Shown here: piece after piece, positions 46,903 to 58,866 of the stretch
Position numbering within the stretch: position 1 is the stretch's first letter
Layout of the letters: each line of letters begins with the position of its first letter
Assembly (NCBI GenBank): GCA_033977485.1
Contig: CM066994.1
Location: 44,355,155 to 44,419,154 of the forward strand
DNA length: 64,000 nt
Source of the DNA: Hydrangea macrophylla
Lineage: Eukaryota; Streptophyta; Magnoliopsida; Cornales; Hydrangeaceae
Reading direction: 5' to 3'
Position numbers and translations under genes: made by a program
Notes under the pieces: model-generated
Database searches by the model: none
The model's input: the letters and a program-made list of their open reading frames with translations, nothing else
What the model was told of the DNA's origin: nothing

Positions 46903-47379
46903 CTTTATGGCATTTTTTGGTTTTGTAAGCATTGATCATATTTATACTTGTTGGGCTAGCTTCATTCTAGTGCATGCTAAACGTGGTTACTTCCCTCATA
47001 TTTTTCTATTGCCAACAACCTGTCTATTTATAGTTTATTGTTAGTTTTTTCGGTGTGATTATATTGTGCAGTTATGTTTGTTCGAGAGCTGTTGTCTGCA
47101 TACTTAGGACATTAGAGGTTAGCTAGCATTTCCTATCCTCAAATATCTACTAAAATTGGTTTATTTGTTTAGCACTTAGCTGTGTTAATTTTCATTATTC
47201 TTTGAAGATCCAGTTGCTGATCTTTATGTTTCAAATGTTGTACATCAAATTAGTTTGAAGAAACAATGTAGTATTTTATGTGAATTAGCTTGCTCTCAAA
47301 ATGTTATCTTATTTGTGTACTAATAGTTCATGAGTTATTGTTTTCGTGTTTGCATTTGAATATAACATATGATAACCTT
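46903..47379. other. Flank between CACTA end and RPA-like exons
   Basis: T-rich DNA, possibly intron or 5' flank of the decayed gene that follows; no feature recognised. Confidence 0.4.
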
Positions 47380-48330
47380 ATAGTTGTAGAAATCATGGAA
47401 GAGTCGTTTTACTCAGTACCGTTTGATCAAATTGCTCAATTTAGGAACAGCTCGGCATTGATATCACGCATTTTTTTGGATACAACATCTTATTTGTTTC
47501 GCTTGCATATAGATTTTATTGCCACTGTAGTCAGGGTAAGGAAACCAACAAATCCACTCACAACTAATGGTCGAATCCAAATTCAAGAAATGTTTCTAAT
47601 GGATGAGTAAGTTAATGCACAATAACGAATGATTCACCATTTTTTAGGATTCTGCACACCAGAAACTAACAATTTGCAACTCTAACTCATTGAAGATTTA
47701 ATACAATGATACTGAGCCTATGGAATGGATATGTTCAAGCAGAGGGGGCAACAATAACAGCCTTAGTGAAAACAATGCCTATCATACTCGGGCTGAGACT
47801 CCAAGTAGTATCATTCAATGGTTAGATAAACTAATAACGCTTTGCATCGCCATATATATATATATCTGTAAATACATTGCACACTAACTTGTATGCTTGT
47901 GAATTGATTGCAGGGGTTTCCTCGTCATCTAGGAGCCCAACTTCCATTGTATTGAACCCAAATCTTCCATAGACAACTGAACTCCAATCAATGTAAAATG
48001 CTCCATCTATGAACATTACTAAAAAAATATGCTTTCCATATGTTGCAACTAACTGGACAGTTTATGTGCAGTCTAATTGAGAATCTAGACAAAGTTGCAG
48101 CTACTATTGCATTGTCAAATTATGAGGCCCAACGTTCCATGTCGGTAGCTGTTAAGAAGGAAGAGATTTGTCCTATGTCTCTTCAAGAATTGCCAAACAA
48201 TGTAAGCCACATCGATAAACAATTTAATTTTTTTTTGTTAAAACAGTTTTATACATTTGCTTGCTATCCTCTCGTGCACTTACTTTTCATCATGGCCAAT
48301 ATAGGCGATAACCCAAAAAACTTTATATGA
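47380..48330 (+). pseudogene. Decayed gene resembling replication protein A OB-fold (RPA1-like)
   Basis: Exon-like pieces follow in order. 47395-47607 reads F-Y-S-V-P-F-D-Q-I, then DFIATVVRV and IQEMFLMDE, like an RPA/OB-fold strand pattern with the 'D-x-x-G-V-V' region and the 'T-D-E' end. 47715-47820 reads EGATITALVKTMPI, then LRLQVVSFNG. After an AT-rich intron-like gap ending TTGCAG, 47913-48000 reads SRSPTSIVLNPNLP, like the RPA 'S-x-x-N-P-x-x-P' segment. 48060-48200 gives a further open piece. Stops occur in the third piece, and no full domain survives. Plant RPA-like genes are often multiplied and carried by Helitrons. The family match is by eye and tentative. Confidence 0.4.
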
Positions 48331-48394
48331 TTTATTGGAGCGCTTCAAGGTTTTCTTTTTATTTTTTAAAACTACTTTATATATGTATTTTGTG

Positions 48395-48395
<1 letters not shown>

Positions 48396-48443
<48 letters not shown>
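48396..48443. repeat. (CT)n microsatellite
   Basis: About 23 CT units in intron-like or flanking DNA after the RPA-like pieces. Confidence 0.95.
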
Positions 48444-48447
<4 letters not shown>

Positions 48448-48787
48448 GTGGCTTGGTGTTTGTTTTAGTTTTTTCAATATGCTATTGTCATTTAGTTTCT
48501 CCATCTAATGTGATGATAACGTAGGAGGTGTATTTTGCTGACTTTAAAAGCTGATTTGACTTTACCTGTGCTTAAGAATTTCATTTTTTTGAGTTATTAA
48601 TGCCAAATGTTAAAGTTATTACAAATTATTGTATTTTTTATCGCCTTTTTTGTTGTGTTAATGCTGCACAAAGTTATGTATATTTGTGTGTCTCTACATA
48701 GTGGATGATCTGCACACACTATTTAGATTTGTTGTGATGAAAACCAATTATTAGAACATTTTTTTGGAGAAATTTGAGCCCAATAGG
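48444..48787. other. Left flank of the Ogre/Tat-like insertion
   Basis: AT-rich, no feature recognised. It ends with the TSD copy ATAGG (48783-48787). Confidence 0.5.
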
Positions 48788-51700
48788 TGTGGATATGCCG
48801 GCATTTGGGCCCACTTTTGTTTTTTTTTTTTTAAACATTTTTCAAATTCCATATTAAAAAACAAATGAGTCGCCACTTAATTTTTAAAAGGAAAATTAAG
48901 AAACCATTTTAAAGCAAACTGATCTTTTGCGAAACCAAAGATAAACTGGGTCCGGGGATTATGGAATGAAAGGGGAAGGAGCCCGGCGGACTAAAACACC
49001 CCCTTTCATCCTATCTCTCGATAGGCCTCTACTCAACATCCTCTTTAATCAAATTAATAATCTAAGCATGCCCTCAATTAATACATATGTACATATACAT
49101 TACACAAGCATGTTGGAAATGGTGTAAAATTGCTAATGACAAAATATCATTCATAAGCCACGTAATTCAAGTAGCAAGTAACATGACATGCCATGCCATA
49201 AAGGAACTAGAGAACTTACTCGGGATCCAGCCGCGAAATGGAAACGTGCAATGCATACACAAAATACAAAGCCTAAGAAAAGGTCTCTAATTCACATATA
49301 TACACATAAGGCAAAACCTAAGCTAAGGTGTTGCACATGGAATCGAAAATCAATATAAATCAAATAATATAATTAAACTAGAGAAGAGTTGAGAAATTGT
49401 ACCTCAAATGCGCTACAAAATAAAGGTTAGTACACATGCCTTAGACAAGGTATAATATCAAAAATCATTAATCCTAAGTCATGTTCAATTTAGATACAAC
49501 TTAGACAAGAGATAAGTCCTACTTATGAATATTAACATGTATGAATGAATGCATGAATATGAACAAGAATGAGATATGAATTTATTCATTAATTTGGATC
49601 ACTTAGCCTCTGGATTTAAGCTAAATTATCATTATTCAAAACATGATTTGGGTCCCAAGACATTAGGGAACCATTTGAGTTGAAATAAATAAGATTAGAC
49701 AAAAACAGTAGCAGTTTTATATGAATTACAGAGAGCAGTTTTTTGGATATGTTATGCCTCTGTGAGTCTAGTTTCTAACCCAAAAAGAAAATCGAGGTTT
49801 CAACGGTTAGATCTCCGGGAATACGGAAAATACTAGACCTCACTCAGGATTTTACGACTCTCTGTCCAGAGATCTTGTATGATTTTTTAAAAATAGCAAA
49901 TGAATCTGAATTGCTTCATTCTTTTTAGGGAATCTTCCTAGCACATTGAGGTTCTTAGAAAAAATTATTAAAGGTCACATACACTTTATTAAAATCCCAA
50001 TTTATTTATTCCAAAAGAGTGTTGCTGTGCTGAAATTCTGGGCAGATTGTTGTTACTTCACAAAACTCATGACCAAACCATTTTAAACATGAAACTACCT
50101 TAAAACAAAAATTACAGCGGTAGAACATTATGTTATTAACACTTTCCAGTTGGTTTCACTTGATTTCAACGGTTAGATTTCGAACTAGAAATCTTTGATC
50201 GAAAACAGTTTGTGAACCCACTGTTTTCATTTTGCTAGTTCAACTTTGTTGGTTGACCTCAACTATGAAATCATAATGTTGGGCTTAAACCAAATCACTT
50301 CTTCGACCATGTAATGGTCATTGAAGACTAAGGACATCTTTAGACTTATGGACTTTTGATGAAGTATGAAATGAATCTCACAAAATCCCAAACAAGGAAC
50401 TCAAACTCATGAATCAAAACTTGAGTTCAAATCATCACTCCTACCACTTGATGGTCATGGGAGGCTAAAGACACACATACATGTAAGTTTTGGATGAAGT
50501 ATGAAGAACTTCTCAAAAAAAACCAAGGAAGAGATTAGTCTAAGCCATAGAGATAGACTCAAACTAGAGTATTTCTCCTACCATTTGATGGTCATTGGAG
50601 ACTAAATGAAGTTTAAATCTACTCAAATCTCATTGGAATATAGTAAGAATTCCATAAGATTCCTAATGAGGAGGTCCAATTCATGGGTTAAGACTTGAAT
50701 CTCACCAATTATGTGTAGATTAGGACTATGATTCATTTTAATCTCCATATGGATCATAAGATCATAGGAAACTAAGGAATCAAAACTCAGAGAGGCTCAC
50801 TAAGATATGTAAAATCTCATGAGCCTTATGAGAAATAATAGAAATAAGAAATCAAAGTTTATTTGGAGATACTAGGAACACAAATTCTTCACAATTGAAT
50901 TTATCTTAAACCCAAGGCATCAATTAGATCCAAATCAATGAAATATTACAAGACTCAATCACAAGTTCTAAGTGATATGTGTGATGATATGGGGTAAGAA
51001 GAGAGGTTTTGAAAATGTGTAAAGTTCCTAGAACTATGAACTTGTGATTGAATTTCCTAATTCTACCAAGTGATTGAGAGGTTACCTCTATGACCTCAAG
51101 GATTTCTTCAATCTTTAAGAAGTTCTTCCAAAATTTCTTCAAGATCTTCTCAAAGTTCTTCCAATTCTTCAAGAAATTCTTCTCTTCTTCATAATTCTCT
51201 CAATGATTCTTATCTCTCTCTCTAGATTCAAGTATATGTGTATGTATTCATTCAAGTATATGTGTGTGTATTCATTCAAGTATATCCCAAAATGAAGATG
51301 AAAGTTTTTCTTATATAGACCACCAATTCAAGGTTAAATAGGTAAATTCGGGTAGAAACCCTTGGCAAAGTTTTCTTCTAGAACATGTGTAGAAAAGCAG
51401 TCTGTTACAGCCAGCGGCACTCGACGGGTGCCGGCGGCATTCACTGAGTGCCGGGCGGCATTCACTGAATGCCGGGCGGCAACCCGTGAGTGCCGGCGTG
51501 GCACTCAGTGAGTGCCGCCGGGTTTTCCGGGTGCCGGGGCTAACTGAATTTGCTCCTTTTTTGAATTTTCGAAAGGAAAATTAATCTAAACTTAATTTTT
51601 GTGAGTTATCTTTATATATTCATGTATATTTGTGCTAAAATGCATCCATGTGGGTGGTATGCACCCATGTGCATGGTATATTCTTCAATATACTATGCCT

Positions 51701-52061
51701 TTCTTATTTATTCATTATTATTATTTTTTTTTCAAGAAACAATTTTTCTTTATTTAAAACTCTCTCTTTTTATCATTTTTATTTTATACTTCTTAAAAAA
51801 AAAACCTTTTTATATGTATGTTGAGCAAATTCTCAGACCGATTTCTTCATGTGTTCTTCAATGTTCGGGTCTCTCCCGAATACCCAAATCCTCTCTCTTT
51901 TTATTTTTTAATTTTGCAATTTTAATCTTGAAGAACATCTTGAGGATTTTGAATTTCTTGGAAAATCTTCGAACGTCACGGTCATCGTCATCGTCATCAT
52001 CGGTCTTTGAGAGGTAACCAATCCCTGGATTTGACGTTTGGTCAAAATTGGGGTGTCTACA
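48788..52061 (-). repeat. 3' LTR of the Ogre/Tat-like element (3274 bp)
   Basis: On the minus strand it starts TGTAGACACCCCAATTTTG and ends GGCATATCCACA. It carries a ~110-bp block (about 49880-50000) that is missing in the other LTR, and the GC-rich palindrome cluster at 51413-51540. Low-complexity Lys/Ile/Phe frames (around 50924-51172) recur in both LTRs and are not genes. Confidence 0.93.
51413..51540. repeat. GC-rich palindrome cluster in the LTR
   Basis: CGGCATTCACTGARTGCCG-type dyads repeat four to five times with GGGCGGC spacers in a very GC-rich island of an AT-rich LTR. The same cluster is in the other LTR at about 62675-62805. It can form several alternative hairpins. Confidence 0.88.
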
Positions 52062-52081
52062 GTTTGCCCCTCTTTGACAGA
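52062..52081 (-). promoter_or_regulatory. Polypurine tract adjoining the 3' LTR
   Basis: On the minus strand it reads CTGTCAAAGAGGGGCAAAC directly before TGTAGACACC, the start of the 3' LTR. Three further copies of the core occur at 55182-55293. Confidence 0.85.
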
Positions 52082-52506
52082 GTTTGTGAAGCAACATGTA
52101 TCACAAATGAATGTCAAAGCCTGTGTGAAAGACAAGCTTTTTGACCAAACAGTCGAATCTAGGTAAAAACAAAAGTGCGTTGCAAAATCGGGTGCGCAGA
52201 TAGCCAAATGTTGGTCGTGCTCAAGGGTGAGCTGCCTACGTATCCCATCGGGAATCAGACCAAGACGTAGTTCGGTCATGGGACGACGAAATGCAAACAC
52301 AGGTAGTCACACAGATGAATGCTCCTATCTTATCGTGATGCATATGCTCAACAAATTGGTGTCCCATGCTCCCGAATGTGACGATACAGAACTATGCTCC
52401 TTCCTAGCATCAGAAATGCACTAATACCTCAAGTTTTCCTATTATGACATCGTCCTATTCTGGGAACACGTGCATGCTCTATGCGATTTTTCAAAACCGT
52501 CTGATC

Positions 52507-53125
52507 GACTGAGATGCGCTTCGCACCTTATACTCCGGCGTCGAATCAGGTAGCACGCTGAGAGACTGAGATGCGCTTCGCGCCTTATACTCTGGTGTCT
52601 TCCAAGAATCATCTGATCGACTGAGATGCGCTTCGCGCCTTATACTCCGGTGTCGAATCAGGTAGCACGCTGAAAGACTGAGATGCGCTTCGCGCCTTAT
52701 ACTCCGGTGTCTTCCAAGAATCATCTGATCGACTGAGGTGCGCTTCGCGCCTTTTACTCCGGTGTCGAATCAGGTAGCACGCTGAAAGACTGAGATGCGC
52801 TTCGCACCTTATACTCCGGTGTCTTCCAAGAATCATCTGATCGACTGAGGTGTGCTTCGCGCCTTATACTCCGGTGTCGAATCAGGTAGCACGCTGAAAG
52901 ATTGAGATGCGCTTCGCGCCTTATACTCCGGTGTCTTCCAAGAATCATCTGATCGACTGAGATGCGCTCCGCGCCTTATACTCCGGTGTCGAATCAGGTA
53001 GCACGCTGAAAGACTGAGATGTGCTTCGCGCCTTATACTCCGGTGTCTTCCAAGAATCATGCTTTTGAAAAGACTGAGATGCGCTTCGCGCCTTATACTC
53101 TGATGTCTTTCAAGAAATGAGATGT
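52507..53125. repeat. Minisatellite A: ~56-bp units in 112-bp dimers, 11 units
   Basis: GACTGAGATGCGCTTCGCGC then TTATACTCCGGTGTC recurs near 52507, 52564, 52619, 52676, 52731, 52787, 52843, 52899, 52955, 53011 and 53071. Two unit types alternate, one ending CGAATCAGGTAGCACGCTGA and the other CTTCCAAGAATCATCTGATC. This is a higher-order dimer repeat in the element's 3' region. Confidence 0.95.
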
Positions 53126-53131
53126 TTTTGC

Positions 53132-53462
53132 AGAAAAGTCAGAATCGCTCCAGATTCGATGACCCCAGATAGCAGAAAAGTCAGAATCGCTCCAGATTCG
53201 ATGACCCCAGATAGTAGAAAAGTCATAATCGCTCCAGATTTAATGACCCCATAGAGCAGAAAAGTCAGAATCGCTCCAGATTCAATGACCCCAGAGAGCA
53301 GAAAAGTCAGAATCGCTCCAGGTTCAATGACCCCAGAGAGCAGAAAAGTCAGAATCGCTCCAGATTCAATGACCCCAAAGAGCAGAAAAGTCAGAATCGC
53401 TCCAGATTTAATGACCCCAGAGATTGCAGAAAGTCAGAATCGCTCCAGATTCAATGACCCCG
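53132..53462. repeat. Minisatellite B: 42-bp unit, 8 copies
   Basis: CAGAAAAGTCAGAATCGCTC then CAGATTCAATGACCCCAGA recurs every 42 bp from 53132. Because 42 is a multiple of three, an open frame runs through it, but it has no gene character. Confidence 0.95.
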
Positions 53463-53514
53463 AATTCGCTTGGTATTGCAAGGGTAATTTTGATTTTTCT
53501 TTTCCTTTTCAGAA

Positions 53515-53730
53515 CAGTCACGCGGACTTAAACAATTCATTTTCTATCAGGAGTCGCGCAGACTCGAAAATTCATTTCTACTTTTCAAAGATTGGGAGTC
53601 GTGCGGACTCGAAAATTCATTTCTACTTTTCAAAGATTGGGAGTCGCGCGGACTCGAAAATTCATTTCTACTTTTCAAAGATCAAAAATTCATTTTATTT
53701 TTCGAAGACCTGGAGTCACGCAGACTCGAC
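53515..53730. repeat. Minisatellite C: 45-bp unit, ~4-5 copies
   Basis: GAGTCGCGCGGACTCGAAAA then TTCATTTCTACTTTTCAAAG recurs near 53551, 53596 and 53641, with a degenerate copy at 53712. Each unit holds the dyad GAGTC-GCGCG-GACTC. Confidence 0.92.
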
Positions 53731-53781
53731 AACTTGTTTTCGGCATTTCTAAATTTGGTTTTATCCTTCCCTTTTTGTTTT

Positions 53782-54415
53782 GATCGGTAACCCCAGGCTA
53801 CAGTAGACGACTTATGCCAAGATCGAAGATTTGATCGGTGACTTCAAAGACTGCGATAGACGACTTATACCAAGACCGAGGATTTGATCGGTAACTCATA
53901 GGATGCGATAGACGACTTATACCAAGACCGAGGATTTGATCGGTAACTCATAGGATACGATAGACGACTTATACCAAGATCGAGGATTTGATCGGTAACT
54001 CATAGGATGCGATAGACGACTTATACCAAAACCGAGAATTTGATCGGTAACTCATAGGATGCAATAGACGACTTATACCAAGATCGAGGATTTGATCGGT
54101 AACTCATAGGATGCGATAGACGACTTATACCAAGATCGAGGATTTGATCGGTAACTTATAGGATGCGATAGACGACTTATACCAAGACCGAGGATTTGAT
54201 CGGTAACTCATAGGATGCGATAGACGACTTATACCAAGACCGAGAATTTGATCGGTAACTCATAGGATGTGATAGACGACTTATACCAAGACCGAGGATT
54301 TGATCGGTAACTCATAGGATGCGATAGATGACTTATACCAAGACCGAGGATTTGATCGGTGACTCATAGGATGCGATAGACGACTTATACCAAGACCGAG
54401 GATATGATCGGTGAC
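53782..54415. repeat. Minisatellite D: 52-bp unit, ~12 copies
   Basis: GATCGGTAACTCATAGGATG then CGATAGACGACTTATACCAA recurs every ~52 bp, from 53782 to 54415. Middle copies are nearly identical and edge copies diverge, the usual sign of expansion by unequal exchange. Confidence 0.95.
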
Positions 54416-56285
54416 GGTACAGCCTCAAAAGATTTGCTTTGGGGCTATTACAGCTGAAGAGATGTTTATATGCTTCTTATTTCGGATTTATCTTTATCGT
54501 TTTTTTTTCAAAATATTCTTTTTGATGGATTGCTTGCTATGGACAGCAGTTTGGGCGATTCGGGCTAGAAGAGGAAGAAGTATGAGCCAGTTCTCCATAA
54601 CAACCCCACTTTTCTATTTACTGATTTCCTTTTTGATTATAGACAAATCCAAAGGCTTTCTGGTTCATCCGATGATTAGCTTGTACGGCTTGGAGCCTGA
54701 TCTGCTGAGGGTATTCACTTGATTTTGCTCTCTCTGAAGATATTACTCGACCTCTATTTGATTTCCTTAGCGGAGCAGAATCTGACTCCCTGACCTCCCT
54801 GCTATTACCCTTCTTTTGGAATCTTCAATTCTTGTTGACCCCTCTGCGGAATATATCTTTCGGATTTCAAGAAGGTAAACTCAAACTGAGTTGAGATACA
54901 CACATTTTCAAATTTGTGACCAATTCTGCTTTCTTTTCTTTGCGCTTCTTTGATCAACTTTAGAAAAAAATTGTTATCCCATAATATTCTTTCATTGTAT
55001 CTTCCTTTACGATTGACTTTTTGATAATGAAGAATTCTTCTTTTCATGTTTCTTTTCATCTTAAATCAATTTTAGATTTATGCATGAAAACTTCAACTTT
55101 TTACTTCAAGAATTCTTAGGATGCCTAAGCTTGGTCCTTTAAAGCTAGTAAACACAGAGATATTTTAGTTGGCAAACGACAGTTTGCCCCTAGTTTGACA
55201 GGGGGCTTGGGAATGCTAGGCAAACGAAGTTTGCCCCTGGTTTGAGGGAGTTGACGCGGCCTCTGGGCAAACGATAGTTTGCCCCTAGTTTTCAAGGTAA
55301 TTTCATGAATTGGTTGGGTTTCTTCTTTGGACCGAGGGCCTTGGGAGACCCGCCTACTTATCCCTGAATGGGCATCAGGTCCTATAGTAGTTCGATCGAG
55401 GCCTGAAAGAAGTGCAATGATTGACTGTGTGTGTAGTTGTGACCGAACCTTGCAGGCTGCCTACGTATCCCCGAATGGGAATCAGGTCAAAACGTAGTTC
55501 ATCTACTCTGGAGGTCTTGAAAGAATAAGGCTTCAAGAATTGGTGGGCTTTTCGAGCCATGTTTTCATTTAGGTTCAATGGGTGCCCTTTTTGGGCAGAT
55601 TTTCTAAAACATATTCCTTGTGGCAGCTTTCGAACAAGATGATGAACTACTTCTCCTTCTTATGCATTTTTTTTTATTCTTTTCCTCTTTTCTTCCTTTT
55701 TTTGTTTTGTGGCGGTTGATTCTTTTCACCTTATCACTAGCCAGTCAATCTTTACAACTCTCATAATACATCATGTTTTACTCATACTCTATCATACTCA
55801 CATAGTAATATCAGCCCTCCAAATTACTCTTTATCTTTCTCAAAGATATTTCTGCATTGTTTTAGGTCCACTTATCACTTATCCATTGAGTCTCTCACAA
55901 AGATTTAATTAATACTTTCAAATCTTTCTTTTCATTTCCAATTTCTTTTCTTAGGATAATTCATGTACTTCGAAGTACTCAAGAATTCTCAATCTTATTT
56001 ATTCTCTACTTTTTTCTTTTTTCTTTCTTTCCTTTCTTTTCTCACTATCTCTTATTCTCTTCATGATTTTGACTGGCTAGGATTCGAATTTTGAAATCAA
56101 CACGCATCTTATTTTGCTCTAACTTTTGCCTAGGCGCCATTTCAGGTTTTCATCCTAGCGAGCTCTCTTTTTTTCTTTTTCTTTTCTTTTTTTTTCTTTC
56201 TTTCTCTTTTTTTTTTCTTTTAAGAAGAAGAAGTTCATTTAAGATATCTAGCTACCATTAAGGAACAAGTTCATTGCTTTGGACT
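54416..56285. other. 3' region of the Ogre/Tat-like element with extra polypurine-tract copies
   Basis: No coding domain is seen. It holds three copies of AACTAGGGGCAAACT-like purine tracts (minus strand; 55182-55293). It also has two copies of a motif TACGTATCCC/GGGAATCAGGTC (about 55351-55395 and 55449-55500) that also occurs at 52231-52270, and a long pyrimidine-rich stretch (55640-56240). Confidence 0.7.
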
Positions 56286-56545
56286 GTGAGCTCACCTTTT
56301 AGGTTTGGTATAAAGGGGGTGATATGGGATAATTTCTGAACTCATTCTGGCACATCATCATAGGACCATGCAAGGCATCCTTGTATTCTTTTAGCAATGA
56401 GATCAATTTTATGCTTTTATCTTTATTGAGTGAAATATGGAAAGAATCATTTTGAGAATCTTCTTCATTTTCTAAGTCAAATGCCAAGATTTCCTCAATG
56501 ATTTTGCATGCAGGTTCATTTGCTTTTTTTTTTCACAGTTATTAA
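56286..56545 (-). pseudogene. Pol scrap of Ogre/Tat type before the RT motifs
   Basis: The minus strand reads KSIKLISLLKEYKD, and with one frame change L-A-W-S-Y-D-D-V-P-E. This is the segment just before RT in Tat/Ogre pol, usually L-L-K-E-Y-K-D-V-F-A-W-S-Y. No RT motif follows. Everything from RT to integrase is deleted, and the junction is near 56290. Confidence 0.7.
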
Positions 56546-56669
56546 AAAAATCATTAAACGGAATCAAGTAAGCAGAATCAGTCACTTTCATTGATAACAG
56601 AAAATTTAAAAGGTTTGGCTCATACTGGCCATTACAGACTTCCCAGGTAGGGGAATCCTATCACTAGAC

Positions 56670-57795
56670 TCAAGGACATTTTGGCAAATTCCCTGATTCT
56701 ATCTCTCCTCCGTTTTCCGGCTTCTCCCTTCTTGCTTTATTTCCCTTGACCTCTTCTTTTAGTATTTCTTCCATCTGTTCTTTCCCAATCTTCACTTCTA
56801 TGATCTTCTTTGGACCACTCTCATCAGTCTTACTGCTTTCTTCATTAAAGAGATTCCTCATGGCCAGGCCATCCAGTGCATAAATCCAATTTTGGACAGA
56901 CATAGGTTCTGTGAGCGCTTGCAGGTATGGATCTTCATAGTTAACGAACTCATGTAAGAAAGAGATCTCAGACCTTTGCTCCAAGTACTTATCTTTGCAG
57001 TCCACCCATGGCTCTGGAGAGCCGTAGCAGGGGAAATCTTCTCCTTTCTTGATGAAGTGTGTATGCAATGCCTGATTTCCTTCTTCAAGATCCTTCCATT
57101 TCCCTTTCTTCAAGTCATTCCCATCTAACAGCTTGGCATGGTTGACCACTTCTTCAGCATTTCCTTCTTCTTCTCCTTTGGACCACAAACCATCCGTGTC
57201 ACTGTAAACCTCCTCCTCCCAGACGGAGTTATCAGTAGGATTGTTTGGATCCCACCAATTGATTTGGATGATTTCATTGTCCATATCTTCCTCAAATGCT
57301 TGTTCTTCTTCTCCTCCTATCAGCCAATTCTCTTCCTCGACTACTATAAGGCATATCCTTTGATCTTCTGGGAATTCATAAGCTTTGGCAGCTTGTCCTA
57401 CCGATACGATCAACACAGATGGGTCGAAGATTTCTTTCCCAACATCTAAGAGATTGATGTTCCGTGGTGGTGGTACAGCATGATGATTGGGGAGCGGGTT
57501 CCGAGTCACATGCGGTCGAGTTGCAGGCGGAGAGGAAATGGTCTTATTATCGATCAAATCTTGTACTTCATGCCTTAACCTCATACATCGGTCAGTCGTA
57601 TGGCCATGAGCTTGGTGAAACTCACAATAGAGGCTTGTATTGAAGCCTGTTGGAAGTGGATCAGGCATTGGTTTTGGATCTAGAGGCTTGAGATATCCTT
57701 TTTCCTTTAATCGCTTGAGAATGGTAGTTAGAGAAACCCCTAAATTCGTGAAGCGACGAAGCTGCCCTTCCAACTTTGGTCTCGACGCACCCCCT
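56670..57795 (-). pseudogene. Gag C-terminal part, Ogre/Tat-like, with zinc motif
   Basis: After a frameshift near 57795 the Gag reading continues: LRRFTNLGVSL, YLKPLDPKPMPDPLPTGF, then the zinc motif CEFHQAHGHTTDRC (residues ~50-63 of this piece) and LRHEVQDLIDN. These are features of Tat/Ogre Gag. The 290 residues beyond are acidic (repeated E-E and W-D blocks) and end at 56670. The shift lies at a CCCCCTTTTTCTC run, so it is either an indel mutation or, less likely, a programmed slip. Confidence 0.83.
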
Positions 57796-58866
57796 TTTTC
57801 TCACAAAATTATGCCCTTCTTCCGGCTGGCTTAGAACATTAACATCAGCTGCTACCTGATTTCCAGCATTCCCTCCATAGAATGGTCTTCTAGGGCAGTT
57901 CCCCTGGGAATCTTCTCTTTTGATCTTTCCGTCCTTGATGGCGTCTTCTATCCTTGTCCCAATTTCAAACAACTCAGCAAAGGTATGAATACATTGATAC
58001 ATTAGTTTTTCCTGGTACACACTCTGTAGGTTCTTGATTACAATCCGTATTTGTTCCTTCTCTGATGGCCGTTGGGTCATTTTTGCAGCTTTCCCCCTCC
58101 ATCGTGCCAGGAATTCAGCAAATGACTCTCTATTCTCTTGTATGGTTGTTTCCAGATCCCTCACAGTTATATCGAGCTCTTGGTTGTATTCATATTGGGT
58201 GACAAAGGCTTTCACCACTTCCTCCCATATGCGACTCTTGCTTGGCTCTAATGTGAAATACCAGGATAAAGCTGCCCCAGCCAAAGTTTGTTGAAACAGC
58301 ATGGCCATCATGGCAGGATTCAGACCACTTGGCTGAAAGGCCCCAATGCACATCCTCACGTGGTTTCTGGGGTTGCCAGAACCGTTAAACTTATCGATCT
58401 CGGGCATCTTGAAACCGACTGGCAATTTTTCTTGAGTTCCTTCAAACAAACCCTCTAACTCTAGCAGGTAGCTATCAACCCCATTAGACTTGCGGACAAC
58501 TTTCTCTAGCTTTTCCACCTTCTCCTTCATCTCGATACGCTCTTTCTCAGCTTTTTCAATTTTCTCTCTCTCTGCCCTCGGTACATCAGCTCTCGGTGGT
58601 TCCAGATCCTCAAACCAATCATCTTCCATATCCCGAACGGGTAGAGGAGGATTGATTATTGGTGGATCAACTACAGGCCTCTGACGGGTCAGTGTTTCCA
58701 ACATGGTCATCATTTGGTCCATTCTCTCTTTCAATTGTGCTATTTCTGCAGCATGTTGTTCGTGATCCATTTCTATTTCTGTCTCTGGCTCTCTTCGTAC
58801 TAACCTTGCACTCGAATCCCTGACCCAAACTGTCCTGGTGTCCAATGCTATCTTGCCTATAACCAT
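57796..58866 (-). pseudogene. Gag N-terminal and core part, Ogre/Tat-like
   Basis: The frame begins MVIGKIALD at 58866. An alternative start at MDHEQHAAEIAQLK (about 58770) is equally plausible. A coiled coil follows (repeated E-K-E/E-K-V-E-K, residues ~95-125), then KFNGSGNPRNHVRMC (~160-175), LFQQTLAGAALSWYFTL (~190-206) and the FAEFLARWRGKA block (~250). This is the Retrotrans_gag core, which builds virus-like particles and packages RNA. The frame is lost after about residue 355 at the frameshift shared with the next piece. Confidence 0.88.

Noticed and set aside
50924..51172. Lys/Phe-rich open frame repeated in both LTRs
   Set aside because: It derives from a CTT/TTC-rich stretch of the LTR and has no domain; repetition only reflects LTR identity.
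53285..53752. 155-codon open frame
   Set aside because: It is produced by the 42-bp and 45-bp repeats, whose lengths are multiples of three, and runs opposite to the element's genes.
53132..54415. Regular short repeats that could be taken for a CRISPR array
   Set aside because: Units are contiguous tandem repeats without unique spacers, inside a plant retrotransposon.
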